A stretch of DNA of 64,000 nt from Costus lasius (GCA_027563935.2 CM050454.1:47272596-47336595); one strand, 5' to 3'. Shown: positions 46,215-59,245, counted from the first letter of the stretch. Translations and numbers: made by a program. The notes: generated from the sequence alone by a model not told the origin.

Positions 46215-47760
46215 CATCGCCATCTCTTGGATGGTGTCTTGGAAGGAGAGAGCAAGAGAGATCTCCTCCAAAGGTGACGCACACAATTGATGTCACCTAC
46301 TTTTCCTTGGTGCTCCTTGTGCTAGCAAGGCTCCAAGAAGTGCTTGTCGAATGGAAGGGAAGGAGACCTTCTTTGCTTGGCGATTTCTTGCTCCTTCTTT
46401 CGTCCACCTTCACTACGCAAGATGAATGCTTGAGGCGACGAGAGAGCGAGATGCGAGCAAGAGTGTAACGCAACTCATGAACGTGGAGGCGTTTTTTATC
46501 TTGGAAACGCATCTTCCAAAAATAGCAAAACCATAAGTTCATGGGTTCATGCGATCATGAACAAACCGCATTTACCTCTTCTCTTTGAACCATGCGCTCA
46601 ACCCATGAGCCGGTTCAATTTCATTTGGCTCAATGACCAAATAAACCAAGCGACTTAGCCTAGATCACAATTGAACCCTAAGGTTCTTGATCTGACCGTT
46701 GATCTCTTGACGCTTCTGATCTCACCGATCTAGCATCTATTCTCTCAATCGAAGCTTACCGATCTGAAGCCCTAATCAATCAAACATGATCAGACTAGAT
46801 CTCACTTACAATCAGAGATTAAATCCTTTAAACTGAACCCAAATAATTCAGTCCACTCGATCTGACTTAAGTAAGCCATATCATCAAATTGTGCGACCCT
46901 GAGGGTTTCCTTCAATGTCGGTAACGATAACTTACGTCATCACGATCAGTGAGAGGTATCTAGCAACACATCACTGTCTCCCAATAGAAAGAAAGGAGTC
47001 TTCCAAGACTACACCCAAACCACAACACAAGTGTGAATCAACTCACAAGGCATGCATATTTCTTTTGCCACTGGATGTTCTTATTGGACAAGCATGTCAA
47101 GCTTGTAACTCCAATATGATGAGCATGATTAGATCAGATTAACATAGTCACCTGGGTATGGCCATACACTCTCTCAATCATCTCATCTAGGGGGCCCCTT
47201 TAGATCATCACACTCCTTAAACATGGAGACGGCAATCCTTTATCTATCACTAGTGCCCTAACCTGACTCAAGCTCATTATCCAAGATAGTCTATAATCAT
47301 TATGTTTCAAATGATATTGAACTACCTCAAAACAATGACAATCATCATTTAGAAAACACAAGTGATCTCAAGTCAGAGGAAATGTGCCACTTGTTACATT
47401 CAAGGATTATTCACATTGTGACAAGCAATTGAATATCCTAGTAGGGTCTGTCCAGTACATCCAATGCACCCATGAGTCTACATCTTATTCCATGCTCGAA
47501 GCATCCTATAAGATTAGAACACATATTAGTCTTAACCATATCAAGGCTGTCTCATGTTCACCAAGATATATCGACTAAGGACTTTACTACATGTCAGCCT
47601 AGCTGAACAGCATTGAGACATTATTCAGAAGTACACTTATTACTGCAGACAAGGTAACAAACTGAATAATAACCATGCCTTTATAAACACAAGAGTTTAT
47701 TACATGATACTTTTACAATCCCAAGGCCTCAAACATTAGCCTTAAGGGCATACCCCAACA
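46070..47760 (-). repeat. 5' LTR of element E
   Basis: 1691 bp; compared with the other LTR it shows about a dozen substitutions and single-base indels, e.g. near 46297, 46495 and 46826. Confidence 0.97.
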
Positions 47761-47765
47761 GAAAC

Positions 47766-47929
47766 ACAATCCTCATCCCTCTTTTATTGATCAAGAGGGA
47801 GGGGGTGAAACACATGACAAAGACATGGGCTGTTGTATAAGACAACCAACCCTAACCTCCTAAAAGAGGGTCACGATGCCCTTCTAACAACCTGAAAAGC
47901 AAGATAACAACCTGGAAACTAAACTAACA
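47766..47929 (-). repeat. 5' LTR of gypsy element G, 5' part (border approximate)
   Basis: It continues the G LTR past E. On the minus strand it includes a CTCTTGATCAATAAAAGAG hairpin holding an AATAAA polyadenylation-like signal. The start TGTTAGTTTAG at 47929 is a guess based on the TG rule. Confidence 0.4.
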
Positions 47930-48929
47930 TCTATGGTAGAGAATATGCCCAAGTGATGGGGCGCATGAGTTGGGCGTTTGGGCTGCTGAACAGGCCGACT
48001 TCGGTGGGCTACACCATCTCCGAGCACACAACTATGAACCAGCAGAAGAGGCTGACCGTGGGCTGATTTTGAACATTGGTGGCGGTCTCTTGGGCCGAGT
48101 TGAGGACCCGGTTGTTGTAGCAATCTGAGATCGGGTCTTGGGGCGGCCCTCTTGTGATGCTGAGGGGATGAATGGACTCTATGAATGCGGGTGAAGCCAC
48201 GTTGTTGGAGCGGATGGGACAAGTTGTGGCTGATGAGGGGCTCACCACACCCACAAAACGGTCCAGGGGGTGTGAGGATTGTTGAGAGCGTCGAACGGGA
48301 TGGAAGATGACAACTTTCTGCATTCTGGGGCCGAACACGGGCTGGCCGTGTTGGGGAACACAAGCGTGTTAAGCGTCTAGACTCCTGGCTGGGGTGGGCA
48401 CGGCAGGACTGTGCTTGGAGGCACGAGTGTGAACGGGTGGTCTGTAGTCGGCAGAGTCGTTCACGGCCTGGCCGTGCTTCTTGTCACGGCTGTGTTCACG
48501 GAGGCCAAAATCCACATAATGGTTTATGGCCTGGCCATGCATCTCATCGTGGGCATGATCGCGGAGGCCGAAATCTACATAATAGTTTACGGCCTAGTCG
48601 TGTTGGAGATCACGGGCATGCTCGGCTTCAGGGTTCTCTGCCGAGGCGGACACGGGTTGGCCGTGTTGGGGGGCACGGCCTTGTTCAGTGGCAACCATTT
48701 CGGTCGGACCGTTCACGGGTTGTGGCACGGCCGTGTCCGGTGTCGTGGCGATGTTGACGTTGCTGGTCAACCGTGTCACGGCCGTGTCGGGGAACACGGC
48801 CTACCCGTGTCGGAGGCGGCAGTGACCCATTTAGGCTGAAACTTTCTGGGCGTCCACCTCAGGTCCTAGGGAGTCTGTCCAAGTGTCTTCCAGAGGAATT
48901 GGGCCATCCTCAAGTGTGTCTATGACTCT
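47930..48929. other. unassigned GC-rich tract between G and H
   Basis: No recognisable gene. Positions 48400-48830 are full of CACGG/CCGTG strings, many as CACGGCCGTG palindromes, with a 63-bp tandem repeat at 48465-48626. A plus-strand frame of 142 codons (48411-48839) and minus-strand frames of 159 and 109 codons cross it but match no family I know. On the minus strand near 48925-48840 a short frame reads DTLEDGPIPLEDTWTDSLG before a stop. It may be the post-pol region or an LTR of another gypsy element. Confidence 0.5.
48465..48626 (+). repeat. 63-bp tandem repeat, 2.5 copies
   Basis: Units start GGCCTGGCC at 48465 and 48528, and a partial third (GGCCTAGTC) at 48591. Each full unit includes GGAGGCC then AAATC and CATAATRGTTTA. 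Units are diverged by roughly 20-25%. The length is a multiple of three, so frames stay open on the plus strand. Confidence 0.85.
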
Positions 48930-51900
48930 GTCATACAGCTTCAACCCACCTTGACATGTAATCAACTGTTAGAAGAATATACTTATTACCACACGAGGCT
49001 GGGAAGGGACCCATGTAATCAATTCCCTACACATCGAATATCTCAATTTCCAAAATACTACTCAGTGGCAACTCATCTTGTCTAGATATATTTCCGTTCT
49101 GCTGGCATTCCTCGCAAAAAAAAAATTCCAAGCATCTTTAAAAAGGGTTGGTCAGAAGAAACCCGATTGGAGCACTTTGAAAGCGGTCTTAGACGAACTG
49201 GCAAGCCCCCCATAAGCAGAACCATGACAATGAAAGAGTACATCCTTAACCTCTTCCTCTAGAAGACATCTCCTGTATAACCCATCTACACATCTCTTAA
49301 ATAGAAAAGGATCCTTCTAAAAATAATGCCTGACTTCTGACAAAAATCTCTTTCTACCCTGATAATTCAAGTTAGTAGATAAAATATCAGACACCAAATA
49401 ATTTACAATGTCAGCATACCGCGAAGCATCAATCCTTGCAATAGCAAAGAGATGCTTGTCAGGAAAGGCATCATCAATCTCATGCTCAGCTACTTTCTGC
49501 ATTCCATCTTCCTGAACAAGGCGCGATAGATGATTAACAACAAAGTTTTATGCGCCCTTCTTATCCTTGATCTCTAAGTCTAACTCTTGTAGCAGAAAGA
49601 TCCATTTGATCAACCTTGGTTTTGAGTCCTTCTTACTCATGAGATACCTAATAGCTGCATGATATGTGTAAACAATTACTTTAGAGTCAATAAAATAAGA
49701 TCTAAATTTATTGAATGCAAAAATAATTGCTAAAAACTCCTTCTCTGTTGTTGCATGATTGATCTGCGCATCGTTCAATGTCCAGCTCGTATAGTATATA
49801 GCGTGCAACTTTTTCTCCTTGTGTTGCCCAAGAACAGCACCGATAGCATGGCTATTAGCATCATACATCAATTCCAAAGGAAATGACCAGTCAGGCGGTT
49901 GAATTATTGGTGTTGTGGTAAGAGCTTTCTTAAGCTTCTGAAAAGCAGTGATACATTCTTGGTTAAAAACAAAAGGAACGTCTTTACCAAGTAACAAGGT
50001 AAGAGGTCTAACAATTCAAAAAATCTTTAACAAAGCGTCTATAAAAGCTAGCGTGACCAAGAAAACTCCTAATTCCTTTAACAGAAGATAGTGGTGGCAA
50101 TTTCTCAATCACCACCACCTTTGCCCTATCCACTTCAATACCATGATTTGAAATCAAGTGCCCCAAAACAATACCCTCGTTAACCATAAAGTGACACTTT
50201 TCCCAATTTAAAACCAAATTAAATTCTTCATAATGTTGTAACACTCATGATAAATTAGACAGTCAAATATCAAAATCAGAACCATATCAGGAGAAATCGA
50301 CCATAAATACATTCATAATATCCTCAATAAGGTTAGAAAATATAGCCAGCATGTAGCGCTGGAAAAGTAGCAGTTGCATTGCACAGCTCAAATGGCATCC
50401 GACGATAAGCAAAAGTGCCATATAGGCACATGAACATCGTCTTTTCCTGATCTTCAAGATGAATGGGAATCTGAAAGAAACCATAATATCCATAAAGATA
50501 ACAAAAATAAGAATTACATGCTAAGCGTTCTAACATCTAGTCAATGAAAGGAAGTGGAAAGTGATATTTTCGAGTGACGCCATTCAACTTCCGATAGTCA
50601 ATGAATATCTACCACCTTGTTACCGTTCTTGTCGGGATAAGAGTGTTGTTTTCATTTTTTATCACAGTAATCCCTCCTTTCTTTGCACAACATGCGCCGG
50701 GCTCACCTACTGGCTGTCAGAGATGGGGTAGATAACTCTAGCATCTAAGAGCTTAAGAATCTTTTTCTTAACTACCTATTTCATGTTCGGGTTGAGCCTT
50801 CTCTAATACTCAATTGATGGCTTGCTCCCCTTTTCTAAACATATTCTGTGCATACAAACAGATGGGTTAGTTCCTTTGATATCATCGAGGTTAAAACCAA
50901 TCACTTTCTTATGTTGCCGAAGCTTATCTAAAAGCCTAGCAGTCTGAGAAGTATCAAGATTTGCATTATTAATAACAGGAAAAGTAGAGTTCTCTCCAGG
51001 AAATTCATACCTGAGGTTGCTTGGGAGCGATTTAAATTCATACCTTTTTCCTTCATCGGGTTTACCTTCTGTCATACTCAAGTGTTCCTTCTTCAATTTG
51101 TTGGGCTCAAGTGGTGATGTAGAAATCAACAATGTAGAATAAGAACTTACCTCCTCCTCTTCATCACTGCAACCACCTGCGGTTAGGCACACTTTGAGTG
51201 GATCCTTCTTTGCCCTGGAATCAATGGTCGACGGTAAAGCATCCTCCAGGTTTTCAACACTACAACAGGATCCTGCAAAAGATGATTTCTTTAGATTTTC
51301 TGTTATATCAAAATCTCCAGAGTCCTCACCTATCTTCAAAGTAAGCTTCCTATTCTTAACATCAATCATGGCAACAGCTATCACCAAAAAGGGGCGACCA
51401 AAAATTATGGGAAGTCTAGAATCTTCCTCCATCTCGAGGACAACAAATTCAGCAGGAATAATGAACTTACCGACCTTGATAGGCACATCCTCGAGAATAC
51501 CTACTGGATGCCATGTAGAGTGGTCGGCTAGTTGTAGAGAAATACAAGTGAGCTTAAGATCTCCAATGTCTAACTTCTTACATATAGAGTGCAGCATTAA
51601 GCTGACACTAGCCCCTAAATCGCACAAAGTATGGTCAATATACATATCGCGAATCAAACAAGGGATAGAAAAACTCCCTAGATATTTTAGCTTTAGTGGC
51701 AATTTATTCTGAATTATTCCACTGCACTCCTCAGTGAATGCGACCGTTCCATGCTCTTCTAACTTCCTCTTATTGAAAAAAATTTCTTTCAAGAATTTGG
51801 CATAATAAGGGATCTGCGATAAAGCATCAGTAAAAGTATATTAATATAAAGCTTTTTAAGTACCTCTATAAATTTTCCAAACTGCTTGTCAAGTTTAGCC

Positions 51901-53506
51901 TTCGCCAATCTTTGAGGAAAGGGTACTGGTGGTTTGTAGGGGGGTGGTGGTACATAATCTGGTTCAGACTCTCTATCTCACGAAGATGTTTCGCCACTGT
52001 TTTCCTCTTTCTCTATGGATTCAGAATTCTGCACCTCTTGGTCTTGCATTGTATCTGGTGCCGGCGGCTCATCCAATTATTTCCCACTACATGTTGTAAT
52101 GGCATTGCAGTTCTCATGTGGGTTGACCTCTAGTTTCCCTGGTAATCTACCTGTTGGCCTATTTGTAGAACTAGCCTGCTGAGCTATCTGACTCTCTCAC
52201 ATCTTCTGATGGGTTTCCATATATTCCATCTTTGATGCTAGATTGTTGATAGATTCACCGACATGTCTAAATTCTTGCCTGAAATCATCATTTTGCTTGG
52301 TCTGAGTAGCAATAAATGTCTCCATTAGAATCTCCAGGTTCGACTTCTGAGGAGCCTAAGGTTGAAGCTGATTATACTATCTTTGTTGAAAGCCAGGGGG
52401 TTGTCGATTGTTACCCTGAGGTGCTTGGTTTTGATTACTCCTCCAAGAGAGATTTAGATGCTTTCTCCATCTAGGGTTGTAAGTCCTAGAATATGGGTCA
52501 TTTTGAGGTCTTCCATTATAGTTTCCAATTGCATTAGCTTGCTCAGAGTTGCACTCACCTTGTGTAGAAACACCCAACTGACATTCTTGTGTATAATGAC
52601 ATGAATTATCACAAATCTCACATGAAATAGAGTTAACTATGCAGGATTTAAATTTAAAGAGTCAAATTTGTGAGTTAAGGAATCAACCATGGCGGCAAGC
52701 GAAGTGATAGCATCTAAATCATACCTACCTAGCACCTTAGAAGATGGCCCTCTCTCACTTGTCCACTGACAGTGGTTTAATGACATTTCTTCAAACAAAT
52801 TCATTACATCCTCCACACTTTTATTCATTATAGCGCCATGAACAACAGTGTCAACTGTCATGAGAGTATTATAATTTAAGGCATTATAGAATATGTGAAT
52901 AATTACCCACTTATCAAGACCATGGTGTGGGCACATCCTCTAATGTTCTTTAAATCGATCTCATGCTTCGAACATCGATTCTCCTTCTTTCTGAACAAAG
53001 CTCGTGATTTGGATCCTAAGCTGTGTAGTCTTACTTGGTGGAATGTATTTTGCTAGAAAAGCATTGGAGAGCTCCTCCCAAGTTGTTATGGAACCTAGCT
53101 GATGAGAGTGAAGCCATGCACGAGCCCTGTCCATGAGAAAAAAAAGAAAAAGAATGAGTCGTAAAGCATCATTAGAAACACCATTCATCTTTAATGTATC
53201 ACAATATTCAAGAAATATAGAAAGGTGCATATTAGGATCTTCAGATGGCAAGGCTCCAAATTGGTTCTACTGAACCATGGAAAGTAGAGATGACTTGATT
53301 TCAAAATTGTTCGCCTCAATGTTGGAACGAGCAATACTAGAGCGAACCCCTTGTAGGTTTGGGGCTACATAATCCTTTAAGGATCTCTGATCGCCCATCT
53401 TTGATTTTAAGATTTCCTTTGCTAATTGCTTTCTGCGTGGGCAAAAAGTTCTCTCTGGTTCCAGATCTTCCTCAAATAGCTTTCTAGAACACCTAGGCAC
53501 AAACAA
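48930..53506 (-). pseudogene. degenerate Athila-type gypsy gag-pol (element H)
   Basis: Minus strand order: gag 53506 to about 52330 with RSLKDYVAP, IEANNFEIK, PSEDPNMHLSIFLEYCDT and zinc knuckle CEICDNSCHYTQEC; protease in a 329-codon frame 51792-50803 with CDLGASVSLM and LPIIFGRPFL; RT around 50800-50000 (IPIHLEDQEKTMF, FLGHASFYRRFVKDF); RNase H in 49997-49548 ([30 protein letters not shown]); integrase zinc region and [17 protein letters not shown] near 49000. It breaks off at WVEAV around 48930, before the second catalytic Asp. Many stops and frameshifts separate these pieces. CDLGASVSLM is the Athila protease signature. Confidence 0.9.
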
Positions 53507-53638
53507 TAAATGGTTAAAGCTGAAGATGGAAGACAGACAATAAGTTCAAAAACATAAAATAAACAGAGTTAAATAAAAAAGAAAAGAAAACAAAAGTCTA
53601 GTTTATCAATCCTTAGGTTGAGTCAATATCGGCGAAAT

Positions 53639-53664
53639 TGGTCCCTGGCAATGGCGTCAAAAAC
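53639..53664 (-). other. primer-binding site of Athila-type element H
   Basis: On the minus strand AGTTTTTGACGCCATTGCCA then GGGACC, a slightly mutated form of the TGGCGCCGTTGCCGGGGA site typical of Athila/Tat elements. Confidence 0.75.
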
Positions 53665-55224
53665 TTGATGTTATTTCGCAAGTATACAAAAAAATAAAAG
53701 TAATAAAAATATCGATCCCATAGAGACCAATTTCCAAGTACCGACTCTACTTAAGATCATCAGGTAGACTAATTTAAAATAGAATTATTTTTGTCTTAAT
53801 TAAATTAAAGAAATAGTAAAACAGACTTTGGTTGTAATCGATTTGATGGAAATTTAGGATTTCGGGTTTACCACTCTATGTTCCATGACTTTTCTAATTA
53901 AGAGAAACTTAAGAAGGATTTACTGTGTTGAAGGGGATTTATCCGTATATACAAATTGCCCCTCTTAGCAGTACAATCCGGTGTCTATCTGACTTAATCT
54001 CCTACTCTCATGGTTACTAACTTGAGATAGACCCAATGAGCACATGATAAATCTATAAAATCCCTTAAGTCATTTCGAACTACTCTCGTATTCGAATCAA
54101 CTTGTCCAACAATTGTATGTCTGACATCGCAATTCACCTCAGTACTTCTTGCGATGCCTCCAAGCTTGCAAATCATGGCTAGTAATCAACATGTAATAAG
54201 CACAACAATTATTGAATGAAACACAAATAAATTACTTCATAAGAAGATAACAAACAATCAAGTCATGAAAATATAGAAGGTTACTCCCTAAATCCTGAAT
54301 AAAAAAATTACGCTTATATGTTCAACATGTTCACGTTATAGAAATCCTTGTTTTGATTACAAAATTAGCAAATAAATATGAATTTAACAAAGGAAGATGA
54401 GAATCAAGGTTTCCTAGTGAAGATCGACGCCATTCAACCGTAAGAACCAAGCTTTTCCGGTGAGAATAGTAAAGTTCACCGCCGTTCGTCCTAATCTTGC
54501 CTCTTCATCGAATTTTGCTTGAAAATCAACTAAAAAGTCATCATAATTGCTCCCATGGTAGCTTATATAGTTCCCCAACTCCTAATTAGGTTTTCCCCCA
54601 AAATTTGGTTCGAAAATGAGCCGAATCGAGCAAGAAACGAGGTCAAAACTGAATCTGGCGGAAATAAATATGGTCGTGACAATAAATATGGTCAGCTGTA
54701 TTTCTTTCTGTACTATTCTAGAAATAAACCCGATTGAAATATGACTGTGAAAAGTATTACAGACGGTCGTATTTCTTTTAGTGGATTTTCTTTAACAAAT
54801 TACGATTGTGATTCTTGTCACGGGTAGGCTGTATTTCTCTTTGTGGATTTTTGGTATTTTGTACTAAGTAAAACACGGCTATGATAAATATCACAGGCAG
54901 GGCCATATTTCTTTCTGTGCTTTCCTAGAAAATACGGCCATGATAAAAAATACGGGCAAGCCGTATTTTCCAAATAAGCTCTAATTTGTATGAAATTTCA
55001 TGAGCAGCTTTATCTTGACTTGTAGAATTCATCTATGCATTTGGATTCACCAAAATCTATCAAAATTTGTTCATTTTCACATGAAATATGACAAAAGTGA
55101 AGAGAGGTGAAGATTCTGAACAAACAAAAGGATTTGAGTCAAAATAAGTGAAAACATGATAATAATAGGAGAGATTATGTACAAAAAGTATACTAAAAAT
55201 ACTATATAAATACGAGACATCGCA
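53665..55224 (-). repeat. 5' LTR of element H (right border approximate)
   Basis: On the minus strand it would start TGCGATGTCTCG near 55224 and end AACATCA at 53665. It contains diverged TACGGCC...GGCCGTA-type repeats at 54660-54970 like B's LTR. The matching 3' LTR is not in the window, so the outer border is inferred from the TG rule. Confidence 0.5.
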
Positions 55225-56484
55225 AGGCTATGATGAATTGCACTACGATCATTTCAACCCTATAACGGTAGTAAAATTTTTATTTTACTTGTTTAAATTT
55301 TGAATATTTTTCTTCATGAATGTTCATTATGTTCTTATAACCATGATTGCATAAAACTTCTTTTGGGACGATGAGAGTAATCCCATTGATTTTTACAATG
55401 ACTAGATAAATTTTTTATTTGTTAATCATTCAATGATTGTTAATTTTACATTTGTGATTTATTTACTTGGTAGTTGTTAAATTCCAAATAATTGCATGTT
55501 TTAGGGTTAATAACATGAATATGTTGTACTGTACTGTGCTATATTATTAAAATTTATAAGATGTTTGGTTAATAATATTTTAACTGCTGTTAAAATTTAA
55601 AATGATAAATAAATATATTATTTTAAATTATTTGAAATAATAATATATTTTATTTCCTTTAGTGTTAAAATATTAAATTATTTAAAATAATAATACATAA
55701 AATTTTAAATAAAATTATGTAAATTATATTTTTAGAGAAGCAGCTGTAGAAGCATCAAACTGTAGTTTTCCCAACTTCTGATTTTTTATTTCTTTTTTCT
55801 ACTTCGGCTTTTCATTACCAAATAGTTTTTTTAACTACTTTCTAGTTAAAAGCTGCTTAAAATCAGCTTCGAAGCGAGGCCAAATAGACCCCTAGTAACC
55901 TAGACTATGAGAGTAGCTAAGTTATAAAAATATAATTATTGATGCCTATTTACATGTGGTTATTTAATTTAATGATTACTTTGTGTCAGACTAGATAACT
56001 GCACTGAGAAGTGAGTTAGATTGTTAGAACCACTTATGTAAAACCTGTGCAAATTAAACTATGAGAGTATTTATTTTTGCTTGAGAAATTGACTTAGGAA
56101 TTGAGCCATGAAAGTGACCCTTGGTTCTTAAGGTCCAAAATTATCCCTTAGTTAATTCACTAAAATGGTTAGTCATGAGAGTGAAGGTTGAATTAGTGTA
56201 AGTTGAGTATCCAAGAGGAGACAAATTTTATTTTAGTAATTCTTTATTAACATAATTTGAGTAATTGACAAGAAAATCTATCTTGTTTTATTGTAAAAAT
56301 CAAAGTGGTGAAACCTAGTCCCAGTTTTCTCTTTCTATATTTCTATTAGCACTTATTTTATTCTCATCATACATCATTTGTATAGTTAGTAAGAATATGA
56401 TTATTTGGTACTTAGCACATAGGTCTTTGTGGGTTCGATATCTATTTTATTACTTCGACTTATCTGTGCATTTGGGACACATCA
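55225..56484 (+). repeat. 5' LTR region of a second Athila-type element (I)
   Basis: The end is secure: GTGGGTTCGATATCTATTTT and following bases up to CACATCA at 56484 match B's LTR end, and the primer site follows. Spaced ATGAGAGTGA-type motifs recall the ACGAAAGTGA motifs in B. The left border is unknown. An AT-rich block and a MITE candidate lie inside. Confidence 0.5.
55558..55893. mobile_element. possible hAT-like MITE
   Basis: About 335 bp, AT-rich, non-coding. The left end reads GATGTTTGGTTAATA with TAACTGCTGTT; the right end, in reverse complement, reads AGGGGTCTATTTGGCC with TTAAGCAGC. Internal AGAAGCAGCTGTAGAAGC and CAACTTCTGATTTTT are typical of hAT MITEs. I cannot see a clean 8-bp target duplication. 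Confidence 0.4.
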
Positions 56485-57291
56485 AGTTTTTGGCGCTGTT
56501 GCTGGGGACCTAAGTGTTGTTAATATTAAAATAATTATTAGTATTACAAGTCTAAGCACCTTTATATTTTTTTTTTACTTTATTTTCTTTTTTGCAGGCT
56601 TTCCATATTTTCACAGGGTTATGGTCACACAATCTCGGAAATTTTGCATTATTTTGGATTTCTTTTCATTTTCTGTTCTATTTGAAGAGCCTAAAAATTT
56701 TAGAAAATCTACTTATTTTAGGAGCTACAAAAATTTGAGATTTTTTTCTGTCATGACACCCTTACCTGTGAACATGCAAACTAAATTTTTTTTTAGGTTT
56801 TCTGAGCTTTCTGACACTAAAAAAAATTCTAAAAAATCACAAAAAAAATTTTAAAATTACTTCTGACTGTTGGGAATTAAAAATCTGCATACTATGCTTT
56901 TCTGTTTTTCTGCTTTACCTTCACATCCCAGTGATGATTTGCCATAGGCCTGCGATCCCGTAGGCTGAGAATTTTTCTATTTCCTTTTTAAGAAAATTGA
57001 GTTCATCTAATTATTTTCTCTTTGTTTATGCACAAGACTCATAGGTCTGGACATTAATATACTGTAGACCCTGAAATCAAAAAAACATTCAGATTACTTT
57101 GGAAATTCAAGTTTAAAGAAAGGAAAGAGGAAAAACTAGCCATGGAAGGAAGGAGATCTGTTAGAGATTATGCAGCGCTGAGTCCACAGGCTGTTTACTC
57201 TATCATAGATAGGCCGACAATTGAGGCCAATAATTTTAAAATTAAGTTGGTTTTGCTCTCTATGATACTACAAAATTAGTTTGGAGAGGAT
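56485..57291 (+). pseudogene. primer site, leader and gag start of Athila-type element I
   Basis: AGTTTTTGGCGCTGTTGCTG at 56485 is the primer site. A gag N-terminus follows at about 57060-57290 with GRRSVRDYAALSPQAVYSII and IEANNFKIK, aligning to H gag (RSLKDYVAP, IEANNFEIK). A stop occurs just before the break. Copia F then interrupts it at 57292. The 500 bases before gag hold no supported gene. Confidence 0.7.
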
Positions 57292-59245
57292 TTTTGGTGT
57301 ATATGCCCTAGGACCTAGTTTTGGTCCACTTATGTACTACTTGACTTTGATATTTATATCATTCTGGCATTGTCGTTATCTATGTTTGTTTACATCTGCG
57401 CATATGTACAGACATGATAATGTCCCTGGAGACAGATTGGATCTGTGATCGAACTATAGTCCCCAGTCGATGTACCTTATTGGATATGGGACAGCTATGG
57501 TACTTGTGAGACTGGTATGTGGGCTGGTTAGGCACGTGGTGCTAACGCAGACACATGGGTATATCATTGGAGGATATACTGGATAGACCCGCTGTGAGGC
57601 TATGACTTGGTGTCATGAGTTATCCTCACAAGTAATAGGAGATGCATTGATCCCTTGACTTGATGTCATTGGCCATTCTATATGGTTAGGGATTTGCTTT
57701 GATACAACCTAACACCTCGCCGTAGTTGGGAGGTCATAACGGTTGTCATTGAGCATGTCACGACCCATATGAGAAGGTCAATGGACAGACATAGGATTTG
57801 CCCCTTCCTTACCTTAGGGAAGTATGATATCCATGAAGCTCCTCTATGGTTCTATGACTGAGAGTGTATGGCCATACCCAGGTGAGAACCTGTTTTAGTC
57901 ATAGCCATGTGATTGGGTGAAAACAAGTAGTGACACACTTGTCCAATCGGATATCAGTTCGGTAAAGAGACTGTAATGCATCTGTACCTAGTTGCGATGA
58001 TGGGGATGTCGATGTCGATATCCATTCCAATGACCTGGGTAGCAGCGATGCATTGCTAGGTGCCACTCACTGCTTGTGGTGACCTTTGGTCAGCACTGCC
58101 AGTGTCAGAGGAACCTACAGGGTCGCACACCTTGATACTTGAGTTCTCGTATTGATTGGGAAGCCTTATGATCGAGTTATTGGATAACTCAGATCTAATT
58201 GGGAGATTTCATCAGCGCCAATGGGCCTGATGAGATGGAAGAATGTTATTGGAGCCAAACTTCATTTTTGGCAGGTTGACCCGTATTTGACCATGGTTGG
58301 TCACATTTGGATTAGGGTTGAATTGGATTGGATCCAAATGCTTAATCAGCCCATGTGATGAAGTTTGGGCTAGCTCATTATCCAATGAGGCCCAATAACA
58401 AGTTGTCATGAAGAGGAAATAGGCTAAAAGGGTATAATGGGGAGAGACCCAACCCCATTGGTGCCTAAGGGGCATAATGGGGTTTGGGTGGCAAAAATTG
58501 CTTCATTAAGAAGTAATATGCGCCTAGCCCTCTCCCATTGATGGTATGTGTGCCTTTAAGGCATGTCTTGGACTGATATGGTGCTTAGGCAATTATGGAT
58601 AGGTTGAATGAGATTTATGGTAAAGTTTTGGAGACTTTCCTTGCATCAAACCTCATCATCCTAGCCCTACACTTGTCATGATCCTAGCCCTTGCCCTAAC
58701 CGCCTCTTGCCCCATATATGTGACCCTAGCCACCCCCTCTTGAGATGATTCATCCTTGGAGGCGTGAACACATCAAGAGGGGCGAGAGCAAGGAACAAAG
58801 GTGGCGCAACCTCTTCCTCTTCCATCAAGTGGCCGCAAGTCTTCTTCCTTTCTTCTTCTTGGCGCAAGTGAAGAAAGCTCTTGACAGTTTCCTCTCCTCT
58901 TCATCCTCTTTGGCGCATACCTCCTTGGTGGTGGCGCATGGTGATTGGAGCATCTCCCTAAGGCTTGGATCTTCTTCCCAAGGCTAGCACCGGGTGTGGA
59001 AGAAGATGACTCAAGAGATCCGTGTGTGTGAGACTGCATAGGGCGCACACTTGGGCGTCGGTATTGGCATCACTCCAAACCGCTCTTAAGGTATTTCCTA
59101 ACTCATCGTGTCGACTCTCTTTCTTGCGATCTTCACTGGGTTTTTGGGACCGGCCTATTTCGGGGACATTCTTCCTCTGTGCAATGTATGTATGTATGCT
59201 TATAACTCTGAAAAATTGTAAAAATGTCCCCGGGGTTTCCCAACA
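57292..59245 (+). repeat. 5' LTR of element F
   Basis: It starts TTTTGGTGTATATGCCC (expected TGTTGG) and ends GGGGTTTCCCAACA. Colinear with D's LTRs in reverse complement. The donor-like CTCTTAAG|GTATTTCC is at 59090/59091. Confidence 0.9.

Larger units (their letters stand above)
38655..47760 (-). mobile_element. Ty1/copia element E (family 1), full length, one nonsense codon
   Basis: 9106 bp with LTRs of 1693 and 1691 bp differing at about a dozen sites. The target duplication is GAAAC (38650-38654 and 47761-47765), lying in G's LTR. The coding region is colinear with A. It could be mobilised by A-type enzymes. Confidence 0.97.

Noticed and set aside
48411..48839. A 142-codon plus-strand frame as a host gene
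   Set aside because: Composition is driven by the CACGGCCGTG cluster and 63-bp repeats; no start context, no domain, and frames are open on the opposite strand too.
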